Shown here piece after piece: positions 43,980-53,246 of a stretch of 64,000 nt of DNA (position 1 is the first letter of the stretch; each line of letters starts with the position of its first letter). The notes under the pieces are model-generated. The model saw only the letters and a list, made by a program, of their open reading frames with translations, was not told the origin of the DNA and searched no databases. Origin of the DNA: Paenibacillus sp. FSL W8-0426 (GTDB taxonomy: Bacteria; Bacillota; Bacilli; Paenibacillales; Paenibacillaceae); contig NZ_CP150203.1 in assembly GCF_037969725.1 (NCBI RefSeq), positions 1,194,001-1,258,000 of the forward strand, in the 5' to 3' direction. Position numbers and translations under genes: made by a program.

Positions 43980-45203
43980 ATGAACTTCTCGTGGAAGCGC
44001 AATCTGGTTATTTTGTGGATAGGGGTGTTTTTTTGCAGCACGGCCTATTCCATCTCCATTCCGTTTCTGCCCTTGTTTCTAAGTCATGATCTGGGCGTTC
44101 GGAATCATCTGGAGTTCTGGTCAGGGCTTGCCTTTGGCATCACGTTTCTGGCCAGTGCGCTGGTGTCGCCCTTCTGGGGGTCACTCGCCGACAAGTACGG
44201 TCGCAAGCCGATGCTGATCCGGTCGGGATACAGCCTTGCGGTCTTGTATTTGATCAATTATTTCATTCAGGACCCGTATTCGCTGATCGTCGTTCGCACG
44301 TTTCAAGGGCTGCTGGCCGGTTTCGTCCCGGCAGCGATAGCTCTGGTAGGCACCAATACGCCAGAAGAAAAAACGGGGTATGCGCTCGGCATCATGTCGA
44401 CCTCCGGAGCGACGGGCGGCATCATCGGGCCGCTCATCGGCGGTGTGGTCAGCCACTATTACGGCAATCGAAGCGCGTTTTTGTTTTCGGCGATCGTGGT
44501 CCTTATTTCGGCCCTGATTGCTACCTTTTGGGTCAAAGAACAGAATTTCAACCGGAACAAGGCGCGTTCCCATGTCATGGATGACATTCGCGAAGCGAGA
44601 GCCAATCGCGTGTTCATAACGGTGCTCGGCATGATGGGCATATGCACGTTCTCGGTCATGATTCTGGAACCGCTGCTGACCGTGTACGTCATGGAAATGG
44701 GCGTACAGCCGGACCGGGCTTCGCTCAGCTCAGGCATCATTTTCTCGGCCGTGGGAATTGCAACCGTGATCATGGCCCCGAAATGGGGGAAGATCGGTTC
44801 CCGCATCGGTTATGGCAAAGTGCTGATCATCGGACTTGTAGGGGGAGCCGTCGGGAATCTGCTGCAGTTTTTCACGACGGGTTACGTAGGGTTCGGCATA
44901 TTGCGGTTCGTGTACGGTTTGTTCTTCGCAGCCGTATTCCCGGCGATCAATGCCATGATCGTACAGGTAACCGAGCCAGGGTTCCGCGGCAGAGCCTTCA
45001 GCCTGAACCAGTCTGCTTCCCAGATCGGGACGATGGCCGGGCCGCTCATCGGCGGCATGCTCGGCGGATGGCTGCCCATTCGCTGGATCTTCGTCATCAA
45101 TGGAGCTGCGCTGCTGCTGACGGCGATTGCCGCCAGATGGTCCGGACTGGAGCGAAGGCTGCCTGGTGCCGACAAGTCTTCATCAGATAAGGTTTCAACG
45201 TAA
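43980..45203 (+). CDS. MFS multidrug-type efflux transporter
   Basis: A protein of 407 residues with 12 membrane segments. The loop 2-3 MFS motif is [17 protein letters not shown], and the segment-5 motif of drug/H+ antiporters appears as [20 protein letters not shown], with a related [16 protein letters not shown] near the C-terminal half. It is similar to MdtG-like exporters; substrates unknown. The ATG at 43980 follows an AAAGGACGTGCAGGG region. Divergent from the cyclophilin lipoprotein gene. Confidence 0.9.
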   Translation: MNFSWKRNLVILWIGVFFCSTAYSISIPFLPLFLSHDLGVRNHLEFWSGLAFGITFLASALVSPFWGSLADKYGRKPMLIRSGYSLAVLYLINYFIQDPYSLIVVRTFQGLLAGFVPAAIALVGTNTPEEKTGYALGIMSTSGATGGIIGPLIGGVVSHYYGNRSAFLFSAIVVLISALIATFWVKEQNFNRNKARSHVMDDIREARANRVFITVLGMMGICTFSVMILEPLLTVYVMEMGVQPDRASLSSGIIFSAVGIATVIMAPKWGKIGSRIGYGKVLIIGLVGGAVGNLLQFFTTGYVGFGILRFVYGLFFAAVFPAINAMIVQVTEPGFRGRAFSLNQSASQIGTMAGPLIGGMLGGWLPIRWIFVINGAALLLTAIAARWSGLERRLPGADKSSSDKVST

Positions 45204-45236
45204 TTCGGCGAATCGGAAACGGTATGTTTGAACGAA

Positions 45237-45277
45237 TGAAAAAACTGACACAACCACTGGATGTGTCAGTTTTTTTG
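45237..45277 (+). terminator. Rho-independent terminator
   Basis: AAAAAACTGACACA and TGTGTCAGTTTTTT form a 14-bp stem around a 9-base loop. It terminates the MFS gene and, given the A run on the other side, probably also the convergent gene at 45329. Confidence 0.9.
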
Positions 45278-45328
45278 GGCGTTTATACGGCAAACGGTAT
45301 TCTCCAATTACAGCGGGATTCCGATGCG

Positions 45329-45688
45329 TTACGAAGGCGAAGCTCCGCCTGCACCATTGATGAGATCCGTGCCATGGGGTGCATCCGGATCAGGTGCGGC
45401 GGGGTCTACCGGACTGTTCGGAAATAGTGTATCCGCGTCGGGAACGGATTCCAGGACAGGCTCTGCGGTGCGTGACTCAAGCTGCTCTTCATGCTGGTCG
45501 TTCAATCTCTGAACTCTGGAAACTTTGCGGGACGGATCATCTTCCATTTGGATGCGTTGTCCGGTACCTTCATCCAAAGCTTCCATTTCTCCGGATGGCA
45601 TTTCAATTTCAGGGGGAAAGTCGCGATAACGTTGGTAACGGTCGTAGACACGGTCGCTTTCGTTATTCCCGGTCGGTTGATCTGGCAT
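45329..45688 (-). CDS. Acidic hypothetical protein
   Basis: About 119 residues from the ATG at 45688, with AAGGAG 9 bases upstream. The composition is rich in Asp, Glu and Pro with no hydrophobic core, for example DRVYDRYQRYRDFPPEIEMPSGEMEAL and a C-terminal PDPDAPHGTD, so it is probably disordered. No signal peptide or known domain. Function unknown. Confidence 0.65.
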   Translation of the reverse strand: MPDQPTGNNESDRVYDRYQRYRDFPPEIEMPSGEMEALDEGTGQRIQMEDDPSRKVSRVQRLNDQHEEQLESRTAEPVLESVPDADTLFPNSPVDPAAPDPDAPHGTDLINGAGGASPS

Positions 45689-45918
45689 CTTCATCAACTC
45701 CTTGCGGCAAATTGGCGTTCTTGTTTTGTATTACCCTCAAGCGCAGGGATGCAATCCCGCCAAGTTATTATTTCCGGGGAAGCGTGAATGAAATACCGCG
45801 CTTGAATATCCAACGGCGGCCAGCCATAAACGGCATTAATGGTTGTATAAGGACGATTTTGCAGATTTTTGTCTTTTGTCTGTGATATCATTAAACGTAG
45901 CAAAAAGGAGGGCTTGGT

Positions 45919-46200
45919 TTGGATTGGTTTACGCTAGGCAATATGATCGGTCGGATCAGGATCGGGCAAAAGGCGTCAACGCCAGGGTTCTCGCGAACCG
46001 TGATCCGGCGTCCGGACGGGCTGTTCTGGGTCGGCGGCATCTGGGCAGGACAAGTCGTGCAGGTCCGCGATTTTCTTTTCTCCGACATATGGACCATCTA
46101 CGAAGATGAAGAAACGGAGCAGTGGCTGGAATTTCGCCAGCGCCATGAGAAGATGGAGCGCGAAATGATTGAAAACCAGTATGAGGATTTAAATGGATAA
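45919..46200 (+). CDS. Small hypothetical protein
   Basis: A protein of 93 residues from a TTG with AGGAGG 7 bases upstream. The N-terminal half is beta-like (GFSRTVIRRPDGLFWVGGIWAGQVVQVRDFLFSDIWTIYEDEE) and the C-terminus is a charged helix (EQWLEFRQRHEKMEREMIENQYE). No signal peptide. No family recognised; the strong ribosome binding site and codon pattern support it as real. Confidence 0.65.
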   Translation: MDWFTLGNMIGRIRIGQKASTPGFSRTVIRRPDGLFWVGGIWAGQVVQVRDFLFSDIWTIYEDEETEQWLEFRQRHEKMEREMIENQYEDLNG

Positions 46201-46359
46201 CCGAATTGGAGAGATCATCTCCAAAATGGAAAAAATATATATTTATACTAAAATGTGATTTTTTCTACCGACTTTAGAAGGTGACATCTTCACATATGGC
46301 GAATGATAACATGAAGCAAAGAAGGGGAGATAGAAAATTAGAACTTTGAGGTGCTGTGA

Positions 46360-48261
46360 ATGAAAAATGTGCCCAAAGCAATCATCGTCCTATGGATCGG
46401 ATTGTTATTTTTCATGGTCTGGCCACTTGGTACGAGCGCGGCGGCTGTTCAAGAGAATAACCGTTCTATTCCCGTTACGATGTGGGAGATTAAATGGGGA
46501 AATGTGAATGACCAAGGGTTTATTAGCGAAATCAGCGGTCTGGATGACGTGTGGGAGAGAAGAGGTTCAGGCCGAATGGATTACGAATCTTCGGGGCAGC
46601 CCACCCAATCCTTATGGACTCGTCTTACGATCCCGGAATTGAATGAGGATAGCCCGGCTATACGTTTCGAGAACATTAAGGGCCAGCATATCGTCATGTA
46701 TTTGCAAGACCGTAAAGTGTATGAAAACTATCATTATAATTATGACAATAATGCCGTTTTACTTCCCCTCAATCAAAGCAATTCGGGTGATCGGCTCTAC
46801 ATATGGTCCGAGAACAGCAATGGTCGTTTGGGCATTCAAGGCACTGTGGAAATTGGACGATATACCGTTTTGCAGGAGAAGTACATTCACAGCGGGCTGC
46901 TCGATGTCATTCTCGGAGCAACGTTCCTGTTTACGGCAATTACGATGGTGAGCTGTACGTTCTTTTTTGGGAAGTTTCATAAAGGCCTGTGGATTTCGCT
47001 ATGCGTTGTCATGGGATCCATCGGAATCATGATTATTACGTATTCGCCATTTCTATACACGTTCTATCAAAACCAAGGCAACCTCTATTCCGTTTTGTTT
47101 GATACGGCCATGCTGTCAGGCATGCCTGCATTATGTTATTTCTTCGAACAGATTATCGGGAGAGGGCCGTACGGCGTATTTACCAAATTGAGAAAGTTCC
47201 AACTGGTGTACTCCATCATTGCCATCCTGGCATTGAGCGTTTATTTTGCTTCCGAGGGGCAGGTGAACTTGCTCTACGTGATTCTGGTGCAAAAGGGGAA
47301 CGGAATCGTGCTCGTCGTTTTGCTCACTTTGCTGATGATCGGCACGGTCTCCAAAGCGATGCAAAAGAACAGGGAAGCCATCATGCTCGCGGCAGGTTTC
47401 GGTACGTTTGCTTTGGTGAGCGTTGCGGAACTGTTATGGTTTTACCAACGCGGCGGAGCATATCACCTCACATGGTGGAAATGGTCCATGGCGGCGTTTA
47501 TCGTATCGCTTATTGCCATTCTGGGCAGCCGGTTTGCCGAAAAACATACGAAGGTGATTGAATACTCCAAGGAACTGGAACTGTTCAACAACGAATTGCA
47601 GCGTTCGGAGAAAATGGAAATCATCAGCGAACTGGCGGCTTCCGTGGCACACGAAGTCCGCAATCCGCTACAGGTAACGAGAGGTTTCCTGCAGCTGATG
47701 ACAGAACAGGAAGACCATATAAATAAAGGATACGTGAGAATCGCCCTGGAAGAGTTGGATCGTGCCTCGGATATCATTACCGATTTCTTGACGTTTGCGA
47801 AGCCGGAATTCGATCAGATTGCCTCGCTCAACATCGCTGAAGAATTCGATCATATCGAAGGCATTCTTGTACCCATGGCGAATCTGGAGGGCGGGAAAAT
47901 TACGACGGATATTCCGCCAAACCTCTGGATTCGGGGCAATTCCTCAAAGTTCAAGCAAGCCTTTATCAACATCATCAAAAATAGCATCGAGGCTCTTCAA
48001 GGACAGGGTCAAATTGACATCTGGGCGTATGCGCAGGACGGCGTCATCAAGGTCCATGTCAGGGATAACGGGGAAGGAATGGACGAAGAAGCATTGCATC
48101 GTCTGGGTGAACCCTATTTTTCGAACAAAATTAAGGGGACAGGCCTGGGCATGATGGTGACGTTCCGTATTGTAGAGGCTATGAACGGACAAATCTCGTT
48201 TACAAGCACTAAAGGGGTAGGGACAGAAGCGGTTGTATCGTTTGCCGAGTTCGTCAGTTGA
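46360..48261 (+). CDS. Orphan membrane sensor histidine kinase (sporulation-kinase type)
   Basis: A protein of 633 residues. A signal/anchor segment (about 6-30) is followed by an extracellular beta-rich region of about 140 residues, then seven or so membrane segments (about 180-395), as in 7TM-DISM sensors. The kinase core has the phospho-acceptor H at about 431 in SVAHEVRNPLQVTRGFLQLM, N box FINIIKNSIEALQ, and G boxes VRDNGEGMDEE and GTGLGMMV. No response regulator is adjacent. The H-box region resembles Bacillus sporulation kinases. It is convergent with the NHLP-peptide operon, so a receptor role for that peptide is possible but only inferred. Confidence 0.9.
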   Translation: MKNVPKAIIVLWIGLLFFMVWPLGTSAAAVQENNRSIPVTMWEIKWGNVNDQGFISEISGLDDVWERRGSGRMDYESSGQPTQSLWTRLTIPELNEDSPAIRFENIKGQHIVMYLQDRKVYENYHYNYDNNAVLLPLNQSNSGDRLYIWSENSNGRLGIQGTVEIGRYTVLQEKYIHSGLLDVILGATFLFTAITMVSCTFFFGKFHKGLWISLCVVMGSIGIMIITYSPFLYTFYQNQGNLYSVLFDTAMLSGMPALCYFFEQIIGRGPYGVFTKLRKFQLVYSIIAILALSVYFASEGQVNLLYVILVQKGNGIVLVVLLTLLMIGTVSKAMQKNREAIMLAAGFGTFALVSVAELLWFYQRGGAYHLTWWKWSMAAFIVSLIAILGSRFAEKHTKVIEYSKELELFNNELQRSEKMEIISELAASVAHEVRNPLQVTRGFLQLMTEQEDHINKGYVRIALEELDRASDIITDFLTFAKPEFDQIASLNIAEEFDHIEGILVPMANLEGGKITTDIPPNLWIRGNSSKFKQAFINIIKNSIEALQGQGQIDIWAYAQDGVIKVHVRDNGEGMDEEALHRLGEPYFSNKIKGTGLGMMVTFRIVEAMNGQISFTSTKGVGTEAVVSFAEFVS

Positions 48262-48324
48262 CGAGCCCGGCAGAGGGTACAACCTTTTTTTGTCCGCTAC
48301 CCCTGGATGATCAGAATGGGAATA

Positions 48325-48567
48325 TTAATCTCTCCAAGGTCCGCAATTTACATCATAATTGACTTTGGAGGGATTTGGAGGAATAACGAGCACATAATCG
48401 TTTTGTTGTTCTTCCACCGTACGGATTTTCACGTTGTCCGGAATCTCAATGCCGAATGCCTCGCGCAAAGCTTGCTTTGGATTGGCATGCAACTGCTGTC
48501 TGAACTGCTCGTCCATCCACGCTTTTTCAATAATATCCTCACGCATTGTTTTTTCTGATACCATCAT
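48325..48567 (-). CDS. NHLP-leader RiPP-type precursor peptide with C-terminal Trp
   Basis: About 80 residues from the ATG at 48567, which has GAAGGGA upstream; an ATG at 48606 overlapping the previous stop (ATGA) is the alternative. Residues 11-63 match the nitrile-hydratase-like leader peptide family (TIGR03793): IIEKAWMDEQFRQQLHANP, ALREAFGIEIPDNVKIRTV and NDYVLVIPPNP. The short tail after PPNP has Cys75 and Trp78 in NCGPWRD. The upstream gene encodes an isoprenoid-synthase-like protein. The C-terminal Trp-Arg-Asp recalls the Trp-Gly-Asp end of ComX168. The product and modification are unknown. Confidence 0.82.
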   Translation of the reverse strand: MMVSEKTMREDIIEKAWMDEQFRQQLHANPKQALREAFGIEIPDNVKIRTVEEQQNDYVLVIPPNPSKVNYDVNCGPWRD

Positions 48568-48602
48568 TGTGAACATTCCCTTCCCATTTTGGATTGTTTG
48601 GA

Positions 48603-49553
48603 TCATGATTGTTGACTGGCATGAATCAGATACGAAAAGCCGCCTTGCATTAACGATTTTTTGTGGGCCTCCACCTCTTCAATCGCTTGATCCAAGGCAG
48701 AGCATAAAAAAAGGTTGAACGACCGGAGTTGCGGAATCCAATCGTTAGACGATGTAAGAGTGTAATGATGCCAGGCAATGTCTGCATAGGACTTCATAAA
48801 CCGGGAATTGTACGTGTTGCGAATAACCTGCTCACTTACGGGATATGCCGGGTAATCCAGCTTCATGGCCGAAGATACGTGCGAAAGGAAGCTGTTGTAA
48901 TTCCCATGCTCGGCATCTTCATTGAAATCCGTAAAATCGTCGGTCATCTGAAGCGTCATCAGCGCAATGTCAAGGTCGGCGCATAAGGAAGGAATCCGTT
49001 CCTCTTGTTCCAGCAGCAGAAGAGAACCTGCGGCTCCGAGCAGTAAAGGTGCGGCCTTTTGCGCATTCCGAAGCGGATTGATGCCAAAGGGGTCCGACAT
49101 CGTTTCTTCCGTGACGCCGGTCGACCATTCCATGACATATTGTCTGTAATAACTCCAGAATAGGGACGTGTTGCCAAACAATTCACGGTATATGCCCAGC
49201 GCATCGACGTAGTACAGATTTCCGAGCGCCAGCTTGAGTGTGATATCTTCGGGACGCTGATCCATAATTTCATCCTGGATCAGAAAATACAACATATGAA
49301 TCAGACAGGCTGTGCTTAACTTGTGTGCGGTCTCTGCGGGAAGTCTGCCGGGGCCGGCGTGTTGCATCCACAGAGGGATGATGTAACCAATATAGCTGTG
49401 CCCGCTATCCCGCATTAAGGGATTGGCCAATTTGAGCTGTTCCCCGGCATAATGGGATATCGGTCCGGGATAGTTTTGCACCAGCTGCTCGGCGGCAGCG
49501 AATACCACCTCCACATCGGATCTAAACGGATCAAACCATTCTCTCCGCATCAT
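48603..49553 (-). CDS. Class I isoprenoid-synthase-like protein, ComQ-like candidate modifier
   Basis: About 316 residues from the ATG at 49553, with AGGAAGGA 9 bases upstream. It is mostly helical with two aspartate-rich motifs in the positions of trans-prenyl synthases: FLIQDEIMDQ (D94, E95, D98) and LQMTDDFTDFNED (D205, D206, D209) followed by EHGNYN. Overall it does not read as a housekeeping polyprenyl synthase. It overlaps or abuts the NHLP precursor gene, so the pair forms an operon. By analogy with ComQ and ComX it may prenylate the precursor tryptophan; terpene synthesis is the alternative. Confidence 0.72.
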   Translation of the reverse strand: MMRREWFDPFRSDVEVVFAAAEQLVQNYPGPISHYAGEQLKLANPLMRDSGHSYIGYIIPLWMQHAGPGRLPAETAHKLSTACLIHMLYFLIQDEIMDQRPEDITLKLALGNLYYVDALGIYRELFGNTSLFWSYYRQYVMEWSTGVTEETMSDPFGINPLRNAQKAAPLLLGAAGSLLLLEQEERIPSLCADLDIALMTLQMTDDFTDFNEDAEHGNYNSFLSHVSSAMKLDYPAYPVSEQVIRNTYNSRFMKSYADIAWHHYTLTSSNDWIPQLRSFNLFLCSALDQAIEEVEAHKKSLMQGGFSYLIHASQQS

Positions 49554-49845
49554 TGGATTACGTCCTTCCTGCTTGAGTGAATTCAAGGACTATTTGACTA
49601 GATCTTGGAGTTAATCCCAGTATAGCGGAAAATATTTGAAAAAAATAGGTTTTTTTGTGATGAATTGTGAAAAATATGGTGACATTTAAGGCGTTATGGC
49701 AGTAATTGAGGACTCTCAAGCCTATTTTGGATCGAAACATGCAAAATGTTGGAATAAAAAAAAGGATAATGGGACCAAAATAGAGAGAGAGGCTTTGCAT
49801 GACATTTTGTTACGAATCCATGTGTACACGAAAGGTAGGATGGAC

Positions 49846-50577
49846 ATGAAAATAAATGAAAAAAAATGGCTGGCTGGCTTCATGGCGGCTGGGCTGTTCT
49901 TTGCGGCTGGAAATCTGGTTTCGGCCAACGCGCCAGCCGTTCAAGGGGGCAGCGAGCATGTAGCCCCTGCATCCTCGTTTACGGGTGAGAAGGCTCCATG
50001 CATGCAGGCCAGTCATGGTCTGTTCATGATTGGCGAAACAGCGGACCTGCTCGACGTGGGACTCAGGGAGCTGAAGGAGCAAATGGAGCAGGGGAAAACG
50101 CTGGCTCAGATCGCGAAGGAACGCAAAGGCTGGAGCGAAAGCCAATTGCTCGAGAAATTGAAGCCGACACTGTCTCAGAGACTGGACAAAGCCGCGAACG
50201 AAGGCTGCCTGACGAAAGAACAGGCGGCGGCAGCCAAACAGTCCATGGATCAGAAGCTGCTGAAAGTCATTCGCACGCCACTGAAGGACTTGCGGCGTGA
50301 GTTTGCCGGTATTGCAGGCAAAAAGCCGCCCATTAACCACAAGGTCATCGCCGAATTTATCGGCATTACGCCCGAAGAGCTGCAGAAGCAGCTGCAGAGT
50401 GGCAAATCGTTGGCCGAAGTGGCCAAAGCTCACGGGATAAGTGAGACCCAACTGATCGACAAGCTGAAGGAGCAGTTAACGGATGATCTTCAGCGATTGG
50501 TGCACCGCAAGGGATGGGCGCGCCCTGCACCCCATGACCGCGCTCCAGGGCATCCCGCTGGAGCGGAAGCAAAATAA
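49846..50577 (+). CDS. Secreted helical repeat protein
   Basis: About 243 residues from the ATG at 49846, with AAAGGTAGG upstream. A signal peptide (KKWLAGFMAAGLFFAAGNLVSANA) is followed by two copies of a helical repeat: LLDVGLRELKEQMEQGKTLAQIAKERKGWSESQLLEKLK and FIGITPEELQKQLQSGKSLAEVAKAHGISETQLIDKLK, about 140 residues apart. The E-L-x(3)-L-x(2)-G-K-(S/T)-L-A pattern is seen in many secreted Gram-positive proteins of unknown function. Divergent from the ComQ-like operon. Confidence 0.75.
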   Translation: MKINEKKWLAGFMAAGLFFAAGNLVSANAPAVQGGSEHVAPASSFTGEKAPCMQASHGLFMIGETADLLDVGLRELKEQMEQGKTLAQIAKERKGWSESQLLEKLKPTLSQRLDKAANEGCLTKEQAAAAKQSMDQKLLKVIRTPLKDLRREFAGIAGKKPPINHKVIAEFIGITPEELQKQLQSGKSLAEVAKAHGISETQLIDKLKEQLTDDLQRLVHRKGWARPAPHDRAPGHPAGAEAK

Positions 50578-50618
50578 ATAATAAGGTGTGAAGGAACACT
50601 TACGCCCATATGTAATCA

Positions 50619-50672
50619 GGCTGCCCAGCGCTTCATGAATGCGACGGGGCAGCCCTTCTTTTTTTATGCCAA
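50619..50672 (+). terminator. Rho-independent terminator
   Basis: GGCTGCCC (50619) and GGGCAGCC (50647) form an 8-bp GC-rich stem, followed by CTTCTTTTTTT. It terminates the secreted repeat protein gene. Confidence 0.8.
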
Positions 50673-50683
50673 TGCGCGTTGCT

Positions 50684-51922
50684 TCAAAGATAAGGTTTGG
50701 CAACCGGGCGATCGGATCGCGGCGTGCCGTGAGTTGGCTCACCATTGGAACGGTTTCGCTTGGAATTGGTGGGATTCCCCTTGTTCAAGCCGGTCAAATA
50801 GCGCGCTCCGGGCAAACGCGATAAGCCGCGGCTGATGCCAAGTGCTGCCACCGCCGTCAAGGCAAAGGATAACAGCGTCATCGGCAAATGCCATCCAGCC
50901 AACTGCAGCGGCCGGGTCACGTACGCAATGCCGTAAATAACAAGTGCATGAACGAGATAACCGCCGAATGAATAACGGCCGATCCAGGCCAGCAGGCGCT
51001 GAAACCGCGTGTTCTGGCCGCGCAACAGGACGAGAAAGCCATACAGCATCAGCATTTGGGCCATAATGATGACAAAGGTCGTCGGTTTCAGGTAGGTCGA
51101 GATGTTCAGGTTCATCGTTTCGCCAGAACCTCGAAGCACGTCGTAACCAAGCCACACATACATACCAATGAATACACAGATCGTATAAGGGAGGGCGCGT
51201 ACGGTCCGGTGACGCCAATCATCGACCGACCAGGCACATACGGCGCCCAGCACAAAATAAAACCAGTACATCATCCAGGAATAAGATCGATATTCCAGCA
51301 AAAACGACCAAGGCCGCGACCATGCGGCTGTCCACCCGGCCATATCATAATAGGACCATTTCATCAGCAGGGCATAACATGCCGCAGCTGCCAGAACGAG
51401 AAGAGCAACCCACTTCCCCCGGCTTAGTCTTCGGGCAGCGGAGATTCGCTGTTCGATCAGGTCCGTACCATTGAGAAAGAGAGGGAACAGCAAATAGAAT
51501 TGAAAAATCATGATGATAAACCAGAGGTGGTATCCCGTTTGCGGAATAACCAGTTCACGCAGCAAACTTGTGACATCCAGCGAATCTGCCTGCCAGAATT
51601 GAGGCGTAAAGATGCGAACCGCAATCCAGTAAATTCCCGTCCAGACGATGAACGGAACGAAAATGTCCCCGAAACGTTTGCGAATAAAGCGGCCGTAATC
51701 CGGTTTGGCATGACGATGATGATAGAACAGCAGCACACCTGACAAAAAAACAAACGTTGGCGTGCCAAAACGCGTCAAATGATAGATCATGGCCAGCATG
51801 ACGGAATCCGGCTGTTCAATGTCCGGGCGGTAGATGTACTCGGCAATGTTATGCTGCATGACGATCGCGAGAAAAGCGAGTCCCCGCAGCTGCGTCCATT
51901 CTTCGATACGTGTTTTGCCCAT
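50684..51922 (-). CDS. Membrane acyltransferase, acyltransferase-3 family
   Basis: A protein of 412 residues with about ten membrane segments. The family start is RIEEWTQLRGLAFLAIVMQHN, with the conserved histidine, then PTFVFLSGVLLFYHH, a YHLWFIIMIFQFYLLFPLF segment, and YSFGGYLVHALVIYGI. Such proteins O-acetylate or O-acylate wall polymers, exopolysaccharide or lipids; the acceptor is unknown. The C-terminal 35 residues are hydrophilic and Asn/Arg-rich. A GGAGG sequence precedes the ATG. It lies near an LCP wall-polymer ligase. Confidence 0.88.
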   Translation of the reverse strand: MGKTRIEEWTQLRGLAFLAIVMQHNIAEYIYRPDIEQPDSVMLAMIYHLTRFGTPTFVFLSGVLLFYHHRHAKPDYGRFIRKRFGDIFVPFIVWTGIYWIAVRIFTPQFWQADSLDVTSLLRELVIPQTGYHLWFIIMIFQFYLLFPLFLNGTDLIEQRISAARRLSRGKWVALLVLAAAACYALLMKWSYYDMAGWTAAWSRPWSFLLEYRSYSWMMYWFYFVLGAVCAWSVDDWRHRTVRALPYTICVFIGMYVWLGYDVLRGSGETMNLNISTYLKPTTFVIIMAQMLMLYGFLVLLRGQNTRFQRLLAWIGRYSFGGYLVHALVIYGIAYVTRPLQLAGWHLPMTLLSFALTAVAALGISRGLSRLPGARYLTGLNKGNPTNSKRNRSNGEPTHGTPRSDRPVAKPYL

Positions 51923-52003
51923 CCATACTCCCTCCTTGTCGCCGTTTCATCATTAAAGCGTACCTGCTCAACATTAAGCCCGCATTAAATGGGGAAAAGA
52001 GGC

Positions 52004-52028
52004 AAAAAAAGACGGCTTATCGCCGTCC
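52004..52028 (-). terminator. Terminator of the LCP gene
   Basis: GACGGC and GCCGTC form a 6-bp stem with a 5-base loop; on the minus strand seven T residues follow. It lies 15 bases past the LCP stop. Confidence 0.85.
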
Positions 52029-52042
52029 GTCAGGGTTGTGTT

Positions 52043-53062
52043 TCAATTTGTGGTTTTGGTTTCTATTTCAAGTTCGCTTTCAGAATCAGTCTCTGTTTGC
52101 GTCTGCTGCTGCGCATCTTGATCGAACAAATCCTGAATGTAGGCTTGCAGCTTGTTGACATCCACGCCCAGAACCTGAGCGGAGCCCGCCATTTCGTTGG
52201 TCAGCAGCTTATACGGAGGGATCTGCTGTTTATCAATCTCGTTGACATTAATGTCAAATCCGAGCGCAGCCAGCTTCAGCATCTGGGTCGGGCTGAGATC
52301 CGTCTCGATGTACGGAGCCACCGCTTCCAGAATTTCCGGCACTTTGAATAGCGAAGAGGTGCTTTGCAGCTTTTTGGCCAGCTCGGTCATAAAGATCCGC
52401 TGCCGCTCGGTACGGGTAAAGTCCGATGTGGCGTCATGCCTGAAACGCACGTATTGCAAAGCCGTTTTTCCGTCCATATGCTGAAGTCCTTTCTTCAGAT
52501 CGATATCGTACATATGCTTGTCGGCTTTGCTGGTGTAGTGCATGTCCTTTTCCACGTCGATATCAATGCCGCCGACCGCATCCACGAGCGCGATGAAACC
52601 GGTGAAATCGGTGTAGACGTAGTGCTGGATCGGGATGCCCAGCAGATGGCTTACGGTTTGTTTGGTCAATTCGGCTCCGCCATAGGAAAACGCGGCGTTC
52701 AGTCGGCTTTTGCCATGCCCCGGAATGTCGACATAGGTGTCGCGCAGCACGGAGAACAGATGGGCGGTTTTGGTGACCGGATCAATGGAAGCGACCATGA
52801 CCGAGTCCGATCGGCCTGCATCATCTCCGCGGGAATCGCCCCCAAGCAGCAGGATGTTCACGCGCTCTTTGCCTTCCCATTTCGGTATAGCGGTTTCTGG
52901 CGCATTCTCTGAGCTGCCTGTCTCCGTAGAAGCCGTTGGGGTGTGCGAGGCCGTCGATATGCTATTGGCAAAATGAGCGATCGAATATCCGTAGTAAATG
53001 ATGATTCCCGTTACGGCAAGAGCCAGGGTCAGAGCGGTCCCCCATAACCATTTCTTCAGCAT
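52043..53062 (-). CDS. LytR-CpsA-Psr (LCP) family wall-polymer phosphotransferase
   Basis: A protein of 339 residues. One N-terminal membrane anchor (LWGTALTLALAVTGIIIYYGYSI) precedes a Ser/Thr-rich spacer and the LCP domain: VNILLLGGDSRGDDAGRSDSVMVASIDPVTKTAHLFSVLRDTYVDIPGHGKSRLNAAFSYGG, with the conserved Arg/Asp polyprenyl-phosphate-binding residues, VDAVGGIDIDV and GLQHMDGKTALQYVRFRHD. It attaches teichoic-acid-like or capsular polymers to peptidoglycan. The C-terminal tail is Gln/Glu/Thr-rich. Divergent from the PAP2 gene. Confidence 0.94.
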   Translation of the reverse strand: MLKKWLWGTALTLALAVTGIIIYYGYSIAHFANSISTASHTPTASTETGSSENAPETAIPKWEGKERVNILLLGGDSRGDDAGRSDSVMVASIDPVTKTAHLFSVLRDTYVDIPGHGKSRLNAAFSYGGAELTKQTVSHLLGIPIQHYVYTDFTGFIALVDAVGGIDIDVEKDMHYTSKADKHMYDIDLKKGLQHMDGKTALQYVRFRHDATSDFTRTERQRIFMTELAKKLQSTSSLFKVPEILEAVAPYIETDLSPTQMLKLAALGFDINVNEIDKQQIPPYKLLTNEMAGSAQVLGVDVNKLQAYIQDLFDQDAQQQTQTETDSESELEIETKTTN

Positions 53063-53246
53063 GAAATTTCACCTTTCTATCGTTGAACTGATATGTAACC
53101 CCAACTATTTTAACAAAAAGTAAGAGGAATGTCCCCTTTGATTTCGAATGTTAGGTATTACGGGCATAAATTTGACATTTCGTTGGTGAATCGATAAAGT
53201 GTAAAAAATAATCGAGCTTGTTGTAAATGGAGTGTGAAATAATACC

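Noticed and set aside
48603..49553. Reading the ComQ-like gene as a housekeeping polyprenyl diphosphate synthase
   Set aside because: The first aspartate motif is DEIMD rather than DDxxD, the usual GGKRxRP substrate segment is not seen, and it is paired with a peptide precursor rather than isoprenoid genes.
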